Positions 35,223 through 49,031 of a stretch of 64,000 nt of DNA are shown piece by piece (position 1 is the stretch's first letter; the number at the start of each line of letters is the position of its first letter). The translations under genes were made by a program, and so were the position numbers. A model generated the notes under the pieces. It did no database searches and was not told where the DNA came from. It saw only the letters and a list, made by a program, of their open reading frames with translations. Location: assembly GCA_029747015.1 (NCBI GenBank), contig JAKOGI010000182.1, positions 886,001-950,000 of the forward strand, read 5' to 3'. The stretch comes from Carnegiea gigantea. Its lineage: Eukaryota; Streptophyta; Magnoliopsida; Caryophyllales; Cactaceae.

Positions 35223-38200
35223 TGTAACACCCCCAAATTAGACATATTTCATTGTTTGTATTATTCTTCATAAATTCCTCAATTATAACTAATAAACCCA
35301 ATGATTGGGGTGTTACCGCCGTCCAAATGACAAGGCTTGCAGTATGTGTAACGCCCCCAACCCTAAGGCCAGGAGTGTTAGTATTTGTCTTTAAATCCTG
35401 GGATGAAACGGACAGAGTTTTCCCTAAAAGCTTACCGTTTCCCAGGCTTAAAGCCTCACATTGAATTCCCTACAATTAAACGCAATAATAAAATCAACTC
35501 AACGGCTACCCGCCGTAGTTCATGACTCTACGGGCCACCCGCCCGGAGCATATCAACCAGCGCAGTTCAATACTAAAATGATGGTACAACTCTACGGACC
35601 ACACTTCCAGGGTATTGGGGTTACATTCCAATTATAAACAACCATACTGAGCGACTCGACATGATATGCAACACATGCACATGAGGACTTAAATTACATA
35701 GAAATGAACGGTTACATTATACTACACTTCGCAGCTCACATGCAAGCACGTCGCTTTATTCCTAAGATAGCAATAACTCCATTTCGGCTTACTTGGGCCG
35801 ACCTTTACTGGCTAATTCAAGAACCTGGGGGCACAATAACAGATGGAAGGAAGTGAGCGATAAATGAGCAATGGATAACCCCCCTCTAGCAAAATATTAT
35901 CAAGACAACCATAACTTACAACCGTCGTTCGTAGGTTCTCCGTTTTAAAGAGTTCTCCCCAAAATAGCTGTGCCCAATGAACTTACCAAAAGAAACTCAT
36001 GTGAACTCATAAACTCAATGAAAAGAAAGGGGTTTAACCCATAAGCACCACTTGCTGGGATTTCTGTTGTGCAAACCTTGTATGTTACTCAACAATAGCT
36101 AAAACTTAATACGTAATGCTCAATGCAATACAGCTTATTCCAGTTCATATAATTTATGCCGTATACAATCATTAAACTTCATTGAAGATGCCGTCAGGCA
36201 ATAGGCATTATGAGCTTAGCAATTACATTAGAACAACCAACATGTTCAATGCGAGACAACCTCCACACTGAGGACTTTACTATACTATTCAGTAGCCGGT
36301 CAAGTGCACGAATAGGTGTATGTGAGAAAACATGGAAACTATTTACTAATAAGGTAGCACCATAAGCTTTGAACTTCACGTTCGTGTTTCATAAAAGTGA
36401 TGCATTTTATAAACCTTTATAGGATCTGAGAGTCTCCTTTGCCCTTGGGTCGCTACTAATTGACGAGATTTTGCCACGTATGGTTTTGATTCTACTACCT
36501 ATTGGCAGAGCTATGAAAACATTGACCAGCTACTGGTAAGACAAGGAAACTCAAGTGGGAGGCTCACACAGCACGTTGATTCAATAGACAAAGCATTGGA
36601 ATGGTGAGCCGAAGTCCAATACGTACAATCCCATGCAGTAAAATAAGTTTCATGTGAAATCCATTGGGCCGGCCGCATTTGAAACATTTTGTTTTGCAAA
36701 CAAGAGAGAGAAAATATGTAAGTACAATTGAATTGCCGATTATTATCTGAAAGTGAACCCCTTGGTCGATGTACATCTTGAAACGATCATACTTTGGGTG
36801 CTCACCCCCCAGGCCGATTGAGAAGCCTGAGTTAACGCCGTGCGCGGGTATATTGATGGGCATAAGCCCCAATGCTTGGTCACTGGTCTTGAAACGATCA
36901 TACTTTGGGTGCTCACCCCCCAGGCCGATCGAGAAGCCTGAGTTGACGCCGCGCGCGGGTATATTGATGGGCATGAGTACCAATGCTTGGTCCTTTTATA
37001 TGACAAAACACTGAGAAACTTGGTTCATTGAATGAATCTTGTGTTACTTTGCTTTGCTGAGAAATACATGAATTTTCGAAAAGCACAGGCAGTGTACGTA
37101 CTGGGTCATTGACATCCGTACCCTCATCGTTTCTAACTAGTCAATATAACCCATATATGGATAGATTCAATAAGCTTCTGATCAATATCCTTCACAATTT
37201 CCGCTATTTGACTGATAAACATCCCTATGCATTTAAATGATAGCAATCATATGAACACTTCTATATTCGCTAACGATAACAATTGATAATCAATAACTTG
37301 CTATGATTAATAATGAATTTCTTTTTTTTTTCATAATCGATCAGCTGTGTACATACTTGCTAAACTTCATATGATCGATAAACTATAACTAGTCACTGAA
37401 TTGCCCTTACCTGAGCAAACAGCACTATTCAGCAGTGTGTTACAACAAGCGTACATATAGCCACATGTGTCCATAAACGACAACACTTTATTCAGTAAAT
37501 CAAAAATAATTTGATTCTATACATATACAATGCATTTCGAAGTAACTTTCCTAAGCATGAATGTACTAAAGAAGAGGTTCGAATGAAAACTAAATATATC
37601 TTAATAGCTTCGCGTTTCATTCGTGTACATGCAGTAGCTAGTTTAGCTCGAATCGAACCTAAACACGCTCATTTGCATGCATTGGTTAACTAACTCGAAT
37701 GGAAGCGATACACTTAAAAAGGACTTCGCTTTTAATCCTTTAAAAAGCTTGAATCGATGTTAAACACATTAAACTAACTTCGAATTAACATATCAAGCAT
37801 GATTTACATTCATTGATTCGACTCGACGCTAAACACAGTTAACTTACTAAATCAATGGGTCGTTGTAAAATCGAATAATTCTCATATAACCGATTATAAT
37901 TCGATAACTATATATATACAATAGAATGCATTTCACATAATCAATAAACGATATATATACTGGATAACTTGTTCAATGCGCTCAATATGTATACTAGGCA
38001 TAAATTATCAGTTCCAATTCAACTCGAATAAACTATAATCGATAAACTTGCATCGAATTTAAAGATAACTAGGAGGAAGAGGAACCCCACCTCGAATCCA
38101 AGCTAAAGGACCCGTTTAGGGTTCGATTTGGGTTGGCTTGGTGTGGGTTCGGTCGATCCTTTGCTCCTCTTCTACTGGTCTCCATCTTCCTTGCCGAACC

Positions 38201-38873
38201 GCCGTCGCTGGCGGCCGTGGAGGAGCCGCGAGCCACCACCGGCGACCTCCCTCCCCTGCTGAACCGTTCTCCCCCCTTCCTTGCGTCGACCTTTGCTCTC
38301 TCTTTGGCCCAACTGGGCGTCGACCGGGGTAGGGACGGCCGGGTGTGCGTCGGCCGCCCCTCGCCGGTAGCACGCCGGTGCTCGCCCCTCCTCCCTCTCC
38401 CTCGTTCTCTGGCGTGTGTGTGTGGCAGGGTCGGGGAACCCCCCCTCGCGACCCATTCTGCCCGAGAGAAGGGGCTTCGGCCCCTTTAATTTTTTTTTTA
38501 ATTTTTTTTTCTGTTCTTGTTGCTAACTGATAATAACACCAACCTTAAACCTTAAACCAAATTTTCCGATTTCCAAACCTTAAACCGTAACCATTAATAC
38601 AATCATCAGTAGATTATTCGCCTTTTGATTATATTAAGGTTCGATTCGATAAATTACATGATGATTCCCTAAATTCGACATTCTAGTCGTATTCAGGAAT
38701 CTGCTCACTATAGTGCCCGATAATCATCCTTACTACCAATAACACTAATAATAGTAAGAATATTAATCTTCTTTTCAATAAAAACAGAGCTCGGACAGAC
38801 TATATCTCTATTACTTCAATTTATAACGAGATGAATCGGCTTAACGAAGGGGATAAATACCCAGGGTGTTACA
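35223..38873 (-). repeat. Long terminal repeat, right copy (3651 bp)
   Basis: This is the 5' LTR in the element's orientation, next to the primer binding site. It shares the 111-bp duplication (36776-36886 and 36887-36997), the GC-rich island (about 38150-38480) and both termini with the left copy. Confidence 0.92.
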
Positions 38874-38976
38874 ATATATAGGGCTGCAATCTGCATCAAT
38901 AAAGCAAGATGATATATTCCACAGATTGTTCTCTCTTTCTTCTTCTTCATTCTACCTGATAACATGGTATCAGAGC
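38874..38976 (+). repeat. Copia 5' LTR, right part, and primer binding site
   Basis: Bases 38874-38878 are the second ATATA copy. The LTR then continues to ATAACA at 38964, and TGGTATCAGAGC (38965-38976) is the tRNA-Met primer site. A 160-base leader separates it from gag. Confidence 0.9.
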
Positions 38977-39136
38977 GTTCATCAATGAATCCATGAATTC
39001 TTGAAAATTCGTCCTTCCCCACATCAAACTATGTTCTGCAAATTCTGATCAGTATATTCAATTGAATATATGCTCTACTATCATTTTTCCAAACATATCT
39101 TCTCGATTTCTTTGATCAGTTTCCTCCAGCTCATCT

Positions 39137-42100
39137 ATGGCAGACCCTGACATAGCAACTTCTGATCCTTCACATGAGCTGTTCCTTCATCCCTCAGATC
39201 ATCCAAACTGTATCCTTTCTTCAGAACCTCTCACAGGTTCTAACTATGGACAATGGAAGAGATCGTGTGAGGTCTCTCTGGTGTCCAAAAACAAAATAGG
39301 CTTTGTAACAGGTTCTTGCAGTAAACCTACATCAGGTCCTCTGGCATCTCAATGGGAGCGATGCAATGCTATGGTCATCTCTTGGTTACTGCACTCTATC
39401 AAGAAGGACATTGCCACAAGTGTTCTTTTCTGTTCCACTGCTAAACAGATATGGGAAGAACTTGCACTGAGGTATGGTCAAAGCCAAGGTACAAAAATCT
39501 TCCAGATACAAAGAGAGATCAACAGCCTTTCACAAGGTAGCATGTCTGTCTCTGATTATTTCACCAAGTGCAAAATCCTTTGGGATGAGTATGCTGTTCT
39601 GGTTAGCATTCCTAGTTGCTCTAGTGATGAACGTCCTATTGGAAAAGCCATGATCAAATTGCGCGAAAACCAATAGTTAATACAGTTTCTCATGGGTCTT
39701 AATGACAATTATGTTGTTGTAAGGGGCAACATTTTAATGACTCACCCAATGCCCCAGATTGGGCAAGCCCTTAGCATGATTTTACAAGAAGAAAGACAAA
39801 GGGAACTTCAGACCAACTCTTCTCTACTTAGAGATTCTTCTGCTCTATTTTCTCAGCACAGAAACAATATTCAATCCTCAAACCAATACTCAAAACCAAG
39901 TTATCATCAACAATTTCAATATTCTCACCAACAATACTCACAACAGCCATTACAGCATAGTACTTCAAATCCCACCAAAAGAAGTACATTGTTCTGCAAC
40001 TATTATAGAAAAAATGGGCATACCATTGACAAGTGCTTCAAATTGCAAAGACAGAGAAGTAATACTCCAACTGACAGAGGCAGAAGAATTGCAGCTACTG
40101 CCCAGCATGATGACACCCTTAAACAAGCACAACTTCCACCATCCTTCACTGCAGATCAGTACAACAAGCTCATTGCTCTCCTGAACAAACATGATCTGGA
40201 AACTTCAACTCCTACAGCTGGAGAGACCACTGGTACAACTATGATGGCAGGTAAAATACTTTGTTTTTCAGCTTCAAAGCCTAATCTGAAGTGGATCATT
40301 GACAGTGGTGCCACTGACCACATTACCCCTAATTTGCTTTGTTTTTCTTCTTATACCCCTATTGGTCCCAACTCCTTCATCACCATGCCAACTGGCCAAC
40401 AAGCCAGAATCCATCATGTTAGTACAGTTCAACTCACCCCTTCTCTGACCCTACACAATGTCTTACATGTCCCAGCTTTTCAATATAATCTTTTATCTGC
40501 AAGCAGATTAGCTAAACAACTGACTGCCCATGTTGTCTTTACTCCCACTGCTTGCTATCTCCAGGACCCTTCAATGAGCAAGCATGTGGCAATTGGTAAA
40601 GAAACTGGGGGCTTGTACTTTGTGGATCACACATCCTGTTTTTCCAGCATGGCCAGCAGCTCTTCTCAGTCATTTCAGTCGAGCAGTCCCCAAGACACTC
40701 ATTCTGTTTTTTCTTTTTCTTATCATTTTTCTCCTTTGGAATTATGGCATTATAGACTTGGCCATATGCCTTTTAATAATATGAAACACATTGATTTTCT
40801 CTCTTCTTATATTTCCCAGCAAAAACCAATTTGTCAGGTTTGTCACCAAGTTAGGCAGCATAGATCATCTTTTCCTTCTAGTACTTCTTGTACATCACAT
40901 ATATTTGAAATGATACATATTGATATTTGGGGACCCTATGCTACTCCTACCTATGATGGCTACAAGTATTTTATCACCATTGTAGATGATTATTCACGAG
41001 CAACATGGACACATCTTCTTTCACACAAATCTAATGCCTTCTCCATTCTCAAATCATTTATCTCCTTTGTCCAAACACAATTTCAAACCCACGTAAAAAT
41101 CATCAGATCTGATAATGGCTTAGAATTCTGTGATCAATCTGCCACTGCCTTCTATACTGCTCATGGCATTCTTCACAAAACCTCCTGCATAGGCACTCCA
41201 TAGCAGAATGGTGTTGTCGAAAGAAAACACAAACACCTTTTAGAAACTGCTAGGGCCTTGTTTTTTCAATCAAAAGTTCCTCCCAAATTCTGGGGTGATT
41301 GCCTTCTCACAGCCACATACATCATCAATAGACTGCCATCTTCTGTTTTACAGCACAAAACCCCTTATGAAATCCTTTATGGTCAATCCCCCTCTTACAC
41401 TCATCTCAGGACCTTTGGCTCTTTGTGCTTTATTTCAACTCCCAAGCACAATCGAGACAAATTTTCCCCTAGAGGGAACCCTTGTGTCTTCCTAGGCTAC
41501 CCCTATGGCAAGAAGGCCTACAAAGTATATGACCTCACCACCAAAAAGGTACTTTCTAGCAGGGATATACAATTTTATGAAACATACTATCCCTTTCATC
41601 ATCTCTCTGAACCTTCTTTGAACTTCCCTTTACCATCTCCCATTTTTCTTCATGTTGATCCTCTCGATTCCCCTTTTCACTCATCTTCCTCTTCTTCTGC
41701 TCCTTCCTCTACCTTAAGTTCTCATTCAGCTTCTCCTTCTCCTTCCCATCTTTCTCCTCTTCAAAGCTCTCCTCCTTCGTCATCACCTCCTTCCCCTGCC
41801 CCGGCTCTTTCCTCATCACATCCTTCACCACCTCCACTGCTTTCTTCCCTTGAACATTTTCCCCCCTTGAGAAGATCTGTTCGGCCACACAGAAAACCCT
41901 CCCATTTACAAGATTATATATGCTCCACTGTGGTTTCCAGTACCAATTCTGATCCATTTGCTGCATCTCATCTCTCTTATTTTTGCAACCTTGTCCATTT
42001 TCAACACCTACCATTCACTTCCCTTGCTCATTCTACTGCCCTTCTTTCTTTTTCTGAACCTACTTCCTTTCCCAAGCATCACTTGATCCACTTTGGGTGA

Positions 42101-43596
42101 AAGCTATGGAGTCTGAATTACAAGCCTTACATGCCAACAACACTTGGACTGAAGTTGATCTTCCCCCTGGCAAGAAGGCGATTAGTTGTAAATGGGTGTA
42201 CAAAGTTAAGCTCAAAGCTGATGGCTCTATAGAGAGATACAAAGCAAGGTTGGTTATTAGGGGTAACACACAAAGAGAGGGCATTGATTTCACAGATACA
42301 TTCTCCCCTGTTGTAAAAATGACCACCATCAGACTTATTCTTGCCTTAGCAGCTCACAAGCAATGGCATCTTTACCAATTGGATGTGAACAATGCATTCT
42401 TGCATGGTGACTTGCATAAGGAAGTGTACATGAAAATGCCCGAAGGTCTTCCCAATCCTCACAATAAGGTTTGCAAGTTGGCCAAGTCTCTCTATGGCCT
42501 CAAACAGGCCTCTCGCCAGTGGTTTGCCAAGCTGACAACCTTCCTTCAACACCTGGGCTACATTCAATCCAAGCACGATTATTCCCTATTTTTGAAGACC
42601 ACTGGCACTCATCTTACCATTGTTGCTGTATACGTGGACGACATCTTGGTTACTGGCTCCAACTTTGATGACATCAATATTCTCAAACATCACCTTCATT
42701 CTTCCTTTGGCATCAAAGATTTAGGCAAACTTCACTACTTCTTGGGGTTTGAAGTTTCCTATCTACCTGAGGGGATCTCCCTATCACAACGAAAGTTCAC
42801 CCAAGATCTTTTGCATGATACTGGTTTCTCTACCTCAAAAAATGCAGCCACCCCCTTGCCCTAACACTGTAAGCTCTCTCCTGATGATGGGGACCTTCTT
42901 GAAGACCCCTCTTACTATCGAACACTTATTGGCAAGCTGAATTTCTTAACCAATTCTATACCAGATCTTTCATACGCTGTTCAAACACTCAGCCAATTTA
43001 TGCAATCTCCACGAACCTCTCATCTTCTAGCCCTTGAACATACACTTCGTTACTTGAAGGGCACATCTAGACAAGGCATCCTCCTCAATGCAAATGGGCC
43101 CTTACTTCTCCAGGCTTTCTCAGACAGTGATTGGGCCTCTTGTCCTTTTTCACGCAGATCAGTCACTGGCTACATGGTTCTACTAGGGACTTCTCCCACC
43201 AGCTGGAAATCTAAAAAATAGCCCACTGTTTCTAAGAGCTCCGCTGAGGCTGAGTATCGGGCTATGTCCCAAGCTGCTGCAGAAGTTACTTGGCTAGTAC
43301 AACTTCTTTCTGAACTAGGCATTCCTCACAAAGACCCTGTCACTCTACATTGTGATAATCAGTCTGCTCTTCAAATCGCAAAAAATCCAGTTTTTCACGA
43401 AAGAACGAAGCACATTGAGGTTGACTGTCACTTGACCAGAGACAAGGTTCTCGAAGGCCTCCTTCACCTGGCTTATGTTCCAACTCATCTTCAGCTAGCC
43501 GATGTTCTCACCAAAGTTCTTCCTTCCCCTCAGCACAAGCAGATTTTGTCCAAGCTGGGTATGATTGATTGCTTTCCATCTCCATCCCCAGCTTGA
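39137..43596 (+). pseudogene. Copia gag-pol polyprotein, disrupted
   Basis: Domain order is gag (39137 on, with GLTGSNYGQWKR-like SEPLTGSNYGQWKR), zinc knuckle (near 39994-40036), protease (DSGATDHI near 40303), integrase (HHCC finger, then DIWGPY and SDNGLEF near 41113), reverse transcriptase (YVDDILV near 42632) and RNase H (SDSDWAS near 43121, SAEAEYRAM). This is the copia order. Breaks are TAG at 39674, TAG at 41201, a one-base frameshift near 42075, TAA at 42862 and TAG at 43219. The second Cys of the zinc knuckle is Tyr (CNYYRKNGHTIDKC). The element cannot make its own proteins. Confidence 0.93.
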
Positions 43597-43603
43597 GGGG
43601 GGG

Positions 43604-43678
43604 TGTTGAGGGTTACACAGCTCTCTGCACAGTTATTAGGTTGTTATTAGGTTGTTAAAAGTTTGTTTTGCCTCTTAA
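43604..43678 (+). repeat. Truncated copia 3' LTR
   Basis: It matches the 5' LTR from TGTTGAGGG to GCCTCTTAA and then stops. The next bases belong to the inverted pol copy; the two share the bases AA at the junction (43677-43678). Confidence 0.92.
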
Positions 43679-45410
43679 AAAGAAAGAAGGGCAGTAGAAT
43701 GAGCAAGGGAAGTGAATGGTAGGTGTTGAAAATGGACAAGGTTGCAAAAATGAGAGAGATGAGATGCAGCAAATGGATCAGAATTGGTACTGGAAACCAC
43801 AGTGGAGCATATATAATCTTGTAAATGGGAGGGTTTCCTGTGTGGCCGAGCAGATCTTCTCAAGGGGGGAAAATGTTCAAGGGAAGAAAGCAGTGGAGGT
43901 GGTGAAGGATGTGATGAGGAAAGAGCCGGGGCAGGGGACGGAGGTGATGACGAAGGAGGAGAGCTTTGAAGAGGAGAAAGATGGGAAGGAGAAGGAGAAG
44001 CTGAATGAGAACTTAAGGTAGAGGAAGGAGCAGAAGAAGAGGAAGAGGAGTGAAAAGGGGAATCGAGAGGATCAACATGAAGAAAAATGGGGGATGGTAA
44101 AGGGAAGTTTGAAGAAGGTTCAGAGAGATGATGAAAGGGAAAGTATGTTTCATAAAATTGTATATCCCTGCTAGAAAGTACCTTTTTGGTGGTGAGATCA
44201 TATACTTTGTAGGCTTTCTTGCCATAGGGGTAGCCTAGGAAGACACAAGGGTTCCCTCTAGGGGAAAATTTATCTCGATTGTGCTTGGGAGTTGAAATAA
44301 AGCACAAAGAGCCAAAGGTCTTGAGATGAGTGTAAGAGGGGGATTGACCATAAAGGATTTCATAAGGGGTTTTGTGCTGTAAAACAGAAGATGGCAGTCT
44401 ATTGATGATGTATGTGGCTGTGAGAAGGCAATCACCCCAGAATTTGGGAGGAACTTTTGATTGAAAAAACAAGGCCCTAGCAGTTTCTAAAAGGTGTTTG
44501 TGTTTTCTTTTGACAACACCATTCTACTGTGGAGTGCCTATGCAGGAGGTTTGGTGAAGAATGCCATGAGCAGTATAGAAGGCAGTGGCAGATTGATCAC
44601 AGAATTCTAAGCCATTATCAGATCTGATGATTTTTATGTGGGTTTGAAATTGTGTTTGGATAAAGGAGATAAATGATTTGAGAATGGGGAAGGCATTAGA
44701 TTGTTGTGAAAGAAGATGTGTCCATGTTGCTCGTGAATAATCATCTACAATGGTGATAAAATACTTGTAGCCGTCATAGGTGGGAGCAGCATAAGGTCCC
44801 CAAATATCAATATGTATCATTTCAAATATATGTGATGTACAAGAAGTACTAGAAGGAAAAGATGATCTATGTTGCCTAGCTTGGTGACAAACCTGATAAA
44901 TTGGTTTTTGCTGGGAAATATAAGAAGAGAGAAAATCAATGTGTTTCATATTATTAAAAGGCATATGGCCAAGTCTACAATGCCATAATTCCAAAGGAGA
45001 AAAATGACAAGAAAAAGAAAAAACAGAATGAGTGTCTTGGGGACTGCTCGACTGAAATGACTGAGAAGAGCTGCTGGCCATGCTGGAAAAACAGGATGTG
45101 TGATCCACAAAGTACAAGCCCCCAGTTTCTTTACCAATTGCCAAATGCTTGCTCATTGAAGGGTCCTGGAGATAGCAAGCAGTGGGAGTAAAGACAACAT
45201 GGGCAGTAAGTTGTTTAGCTAATCTGCTTGCAGATAAAAGATTGTATTGAAAAGCTGGGACATGTAAGACATTGTGTAGGGTCAGAGAAGGGGTGAGTTG
45301 AACTGTACCAACATGATGGATTCTGGCTTGTTGGCCAGTTGGCATGGTGATGAAGGAGTTGGGACCAATAGGGGTATAAGAAGAAAAACAAAGCAAATTA
45401 GGGGTAATGT
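43677..45410 (-). mobile_element. Inverted partial copy of the copia pol
   Basis: This 1734-bp segment is the reverse complement of 40320-42053 in the neighbouring element, with equal length and only scattered substitutions. It covers the end of the protease, integrase and the Ser/Pro-rich linker before RT. It has its own stop, TAG at 44526-44524, one codon away from the stop in the + copy. No LTR, gag, RT or RNase H accompanies it. Homology stops abruptly at 45410. Confidence 0.93.
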
Positions 45411-46400
45411 TGGCCAAAATGACGGGAGATTGATGGCCAAGTATGAGTAGAGCGGGAATACAAGACAAAGCAGCTATAGAGATTCATGATGGGCAGTGGA
45501 GATAGCGGGCGCAGAAGTAATCGGACACTAGATCTCATGATGGGCTGAAAAGGTAGCGTGCACGGTGGTGGATCTGGTGGTTTGTTCATGGTTAGGGGGC
45601 TAGGGTTTCAGATGGAGAGGCAGGGAGGAAGGCAAAAAATCAGAGAATGGGCAATTCTCTCTATCTCGCTCTAGAGTTTCGTCATCTCTCTAGAGCATGC
45701 GTTAATGCATAGGGATAGATTTCGTAAATTCGTTCCAAACTCAAGTTGTTTAACTGAAACAATTTGAAATCAAGTTAGATTACCATAGAAAATTACCAAC
45801 AAAGTTCAATCCGAATCTAGATTGACTTAAACTCAAATTCAGCTGACTATAAATTTTCTTGATCAATGCTCACTACGTTTTCTTCGCAAGTTAATCAAAA
45901 AAACTAACACAGATGGGTTTAAACAAAAGCTAAAATGACCATCTTTGAATCTAATACAATTTAAATATTCTGTGAACTTGACAATAATTGAAAATTAAGC
46001 AGACTGAATAAACCCACCTACTGGAAAATACCCACTTTGCTCGCTTTCAGACAGGCTTAGGCCATCCGTTAGAAAACCGATTTACAACTTCACACAAACA
46101 TAGTACGGTGATGAATAGAAAAATACACAGTTTCAACAAAAGACAAAGCTATAAACAATAGACTTCTAGGGTTTGAGCGCAATTTGAGACTTATCAGAGC
46201 AAAATCAATCAAATCGGTTAAATCATGCATGAAAGTTGGTGGCTTCCCCCTGCAAAAAATTAAGAACTTTCAAATCCCAGTTTGTTTGTTTTCCTCTGTT
46301 TCATCTTTGATTACTTGATATGAGAAGTTCCCACCAACCATACCCATGTAGTTGCATCTTCTTTTGACCCTGCAAAAACAATTTACCTCAACCAAACACG
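45411..46400. other. Unassigned DNA and peroxidase upstream region
   Basis: Bases 45411-45700 read on the minus strand like a plant 5' leader (AAACCCTAGCCCCC before an ATG at 45589) followed by a short Pro-rich frame that runs into the inverted pol copy. I do not recognise it. From about 45.7 kb the sequence is AT-rich and is probably the peroxidase promoter. Confidence 0.4.
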
Positions 46401-46408
46401 GCGTTGCA

Positions 46409-46418
46409 TATATTTATA
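46409..46418 (+). promoter_or_regulatory. Probable TATA box of the peroxidase gene
   Basis: TATATTTATA lies 111-120 bases before the peroxidase ATG, a normal distance for a plant core promoter with a short leader. A poly(T)/poly(A) stretch (46489-46514) follows in the leader. Confidence 0.6.
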
Positions 46419-46528
46419 CTTCACTTGCTTGCACTCTTTTCCACATCTGCCTGGACTCTCTTATTGTAATTACTCAGAAAAACAGAGGTTTTTTTTTTTT
46501 TTAAAAAAAAAAAACAAGCAAAAGAAAA

Positions 46529-48360
<1,832 letters not shown>

Positions 48361-48863
48361 GAAAAATAATCATAATGATATAGTAATTGTTAATGTCGTC
48401 ATTGTGATTTGTGTAATTTTGGTTATGGGTGTCATTTCGAAAGAATTTTCACCTCTTATTTTTTAAAATAATTAATATGCAAGAACAGTGTAGGTTCATG
48501 TGTCATAATCTGATATATACTGAGCAGCATTGTCTCAATAATTTATTTGGTCCTTGATTCTGAACGGAATGTAAACATTATCTGTGTCAGATTTATGAAA
48601 TTCTAATTAATTAAGTTGTTTTGTATTTTTTTTGAGAAGAAAATTTGAATGGTAAGAGAAAAATATCCAAGCAACCTTGAAACCTACATGGAAATGTCAA
48701 TTGAAAATGCTTGAAATCTATATGAAATCTTAATTGAAATCTATTATATAATGAAAAAGATAATCTTGACCTTACATTACGTGGGTAAGATAGTAGCACA
48801 TTTTTTAAAAAATATGAAATATCGGGGGAAAACATCATAAAGTAAATGCTAGAAAAAAAGCGG

Positions 48864-49031
48864 TACCAGCACAGGTTGATTCAAGTGGTTTGACACTCGT
48901 TCCCCTTAAGCAAGGACTCGGGTTCAAGTCTTATGAATGGACAAAATTTGTTATGGGAGAGCTCTATCCCTTATTGGCTCAGCAGTAGCTTGATTTCTGT
49001 GAAATGGAAGATCCAATACCCCAAAAAAAAA
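48864..49031 (+). mobile_element. tRNA-derived SINE
   Basis: A-box-like GGTTGATTCAAGTGGTTTGA (48874-48893) is followed at normal spacing by the B box GGTTCAAGTCT (48921-48931). A short body leads to CCCC plus a poly(A) tail at 49023-49031. The polymerase III promoter layout and tail support a SINE rather than a true tRNA gene. Target duplications are not clear. Confidence 0.6.

Larger units (their letters stand above)
30773..38873 (-). mobile_element. Non-autonomous LTR element: 3.65-kb LTRs, 802-bp interior
   Basis: Two near-identical direct repeats (30773-34420 and 35223-38873) start TGTAACACCCCC and end GGGTGTTACA. They are flanked by the 5-bp target duplication ATATA (30768-30772 and 38874-38878). 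Orientation is minus: the tRNA-Met primer site GCTCTGATACCA (35207-35218, complement of TGGTATCAGAGC) lies 4 bp inside the right LTR, and the purine-rich tract complementary to GCCTTCCCCCCTTAAAAG (34421-34438) abuts the left LTR. No gag or pol is present, so it must have moved with another element's proteins. TGTAACACCC ends and long LTRs recall Del/Tekay-type gypsy elements; that link is inferred. Confidence 0.9.
30613..43678 (+). mobile_element. Ty1/copia LTR retrotransposon, 5' LTR split, 3' LTR truncated
   Basis: The 5' LTR starts TGTTGAGGGTTACACAGC (30613-30772) and resumes at 38879-38964, ending ATAACA; without the insertion it is about 246 bp. The primer binding site TGGTATCAGAGC (38965-38976) matches the 3' end of plant initiator tRNA-Met. 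Gag-pol follows (39137-43596). A polypurine tract of GAGGGGGGG (43595-43603) precedes the 3' LTR, which begins with the same TGTTGAGGGTTACACAGC at 43604. That LTR is cut off near 43678. The two LTR starts differ by an 8-bp indel and little else. The right target duplication is lost. Confidence 0.93.

Noticed and set aside
41258..42100. Separate Ser/Pro-rich gene downstream of the integrase
   Set aside because: It is in the same frame as copia gag-pol after a single TAG codon and encodes the integrase C-terminus and the usual low-complexity linker before RT.
45398..45589. 63-codon minus-strand frame as a real gene
   Set aside because: It is a fusion of unrecognised leader-like DNA with copia pol across a rearrangement breakpoint. 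I kept it only as a finding.
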